A stretch of 6,155 nucleotides of DNA from an uncultured Acidobacteriota bacterium (GTDB taxonomy: Bacteria; Acidobacteriota; Blastocatellia; Pyrinomonadales; Pyrinomonadaceae). The notes beneath the pieces were generated by a model. That model had not been told where the DNA came from. It worked only from the letters and a program-made list of their open reading frames with translations, and ran no database searches. The first letter of the stretch is position 1; each line of letters begins with the position of its first letter. The translations under genes and the position numbers were made by a program. The stretch spans positions 1 through 6,155 of the forward strand of contig CAMLKY010000134.1 in assembly GCA_946480545.1 (NCBI GenBank), read 5' to 3'. This document shows positions 5,898-6,155 of this stretch, one piece after another.

Positions 5898-5957
5898 CTT
5901 TGCGAACTTGGCGAGCTGAAATTTATTTCTCACGCAGAGCTCGCCAAGCTCGCGAAG
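5898..5957. repeat. Palindromic intergenic element, copy B (20-bp arms, 20-nt loop)
   Basis: The arms 5898-5917 and 5938-5957 are reverse complements at 18 of 20 positions. The loop still contains TTTCTCACGCAG, which pairs with the other arm in copy A, so copy B looks like a version that has lost the inner part of its left arm. Bases 5926-5957 match 1254-1285 at 28 of 32 positions. Both copies lie just downstream of a stop codon (14 nt here, 7 nt for copy A) but on opposite coding strands. There is no U-tract. It resembles a REP or small MITE-like family. Confidence 0.82.
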
Positions 5958-6003
5958 AAGCAGCGTTTGGTCGAAGCCTCCCTCTTCGGCTAGGCTTGGT
6001 GTC

Positions 6004-6155
6004 ATGAAAACCCTGCTTCTCGTTTTTTCACTTGTAATCATCTCCGCGTGCGGGCAGCGCACCGTAAACAACGATCATTCCAACCACCAATCGCCGGCCG
6101 CCAACTCGACCGCCTCGGCTCAAGATCCGCTTGAGCGAGATGCGACGGCTCATGA
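6004..6155 (+). CDS. Putative lipoprotein, N-terminal part (3' end cut by window)
   Basis: ATG at 6004 opens a frame of 50 codons that runs off the right edge. Residues 1-15 are a lipoprotein signal peptide (MKTLLLVFSLVIISA) with the lipobox ISAC, so Cys16 would be lipidated and the protein anchored in a membrane facing the periplasm. What follows is a flexible polar linker rich in Asn, Ser, Thr and Ala, then PLERDATAH, with no domain yet visible. An AGG at 5992-5994, 9 nt before the ATG, is a modest ribosome-binding site. The function lies beyond the window. It is separated from the 66-residue gene by the copy B palindrome and could be a separate transcript. Confidence 0.72.
   Translation, partial: MKTLLLVFSLVIISACGQRTVNNDHSNHQSPAANSTASAQDPLERDATAH

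Overview
The window is ordinary chromosomal DNA from a bacterium of moderate G+C content. It carries seven protein genes or gene remnants and an unusual amount of palindromic intergenic repeat. The gene mix (a secreted PQQ sugar dehydrogenase, a secreted DUF885 peptidase, lipoproteins) and the two intergenic repeat types resemble my recollection of Acidobacteriota, perhaps Blastocatellia. That placement is an inference from style, not from a marker I could test.

Left part (1-2362, minus strand). A PQQ-dependent glucose/sorbosone-type dehydrogenase with a signal peptide occupies 1-1063 and runs off the left edge, so its C-terminus is missing. Upstream of it, on the same strand, is a complete tsaD (1292-2362), the housekeeping gene for the t6A tRNA modification. 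A near-perfect 29-bp-arm palindrome (1221-1284) lies 7 nt past the tsaD stop. A perfect 28-bp inverted repeat built from 7-bp units (2390-2459) lies 27 bp before the tsaD start. tsaD is therefore bracketed by two different repeat types.

Middle part (2460-3597, minus strand). A 69-residue single-pass membrane protein (2580-2789) has a strong Shine-Dalgarno site and a clear intrinsic terminator (2460-2488). Upstream lies a gene for a four-helix, internally duplicated membrane protein of the DUF6766 type (2945-3597). It is broken by a frameshift at about 3110-3132, and the lost C-terminal quarter is intact in the next frame.

Right part (3598-6155, plus strand). A 300-bp divergent spacer contains an 18-bp dyad. 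It is followed by a secreted DUF885 putative zinc peptidase (3898-5637), then a 66-residue single-pass membrane protein (5683-5883), a second copy of the palindromic repeat (5898-5957), and the start of a lipoprotein gene (6004 to the right edge).

The genes do not form one obvious pathway. They look like housekeeping plus envelope functions. I found no CRISPR array, tRNA or rRNA, transposase or defence system. The observations most worth following up are the DUF6766 frameshift, the dispersed palindrome family at gene 3' ends, the heptamer-based inverted repeat fused to a terminator, and the pair of similarly built tiny membrane proteins.
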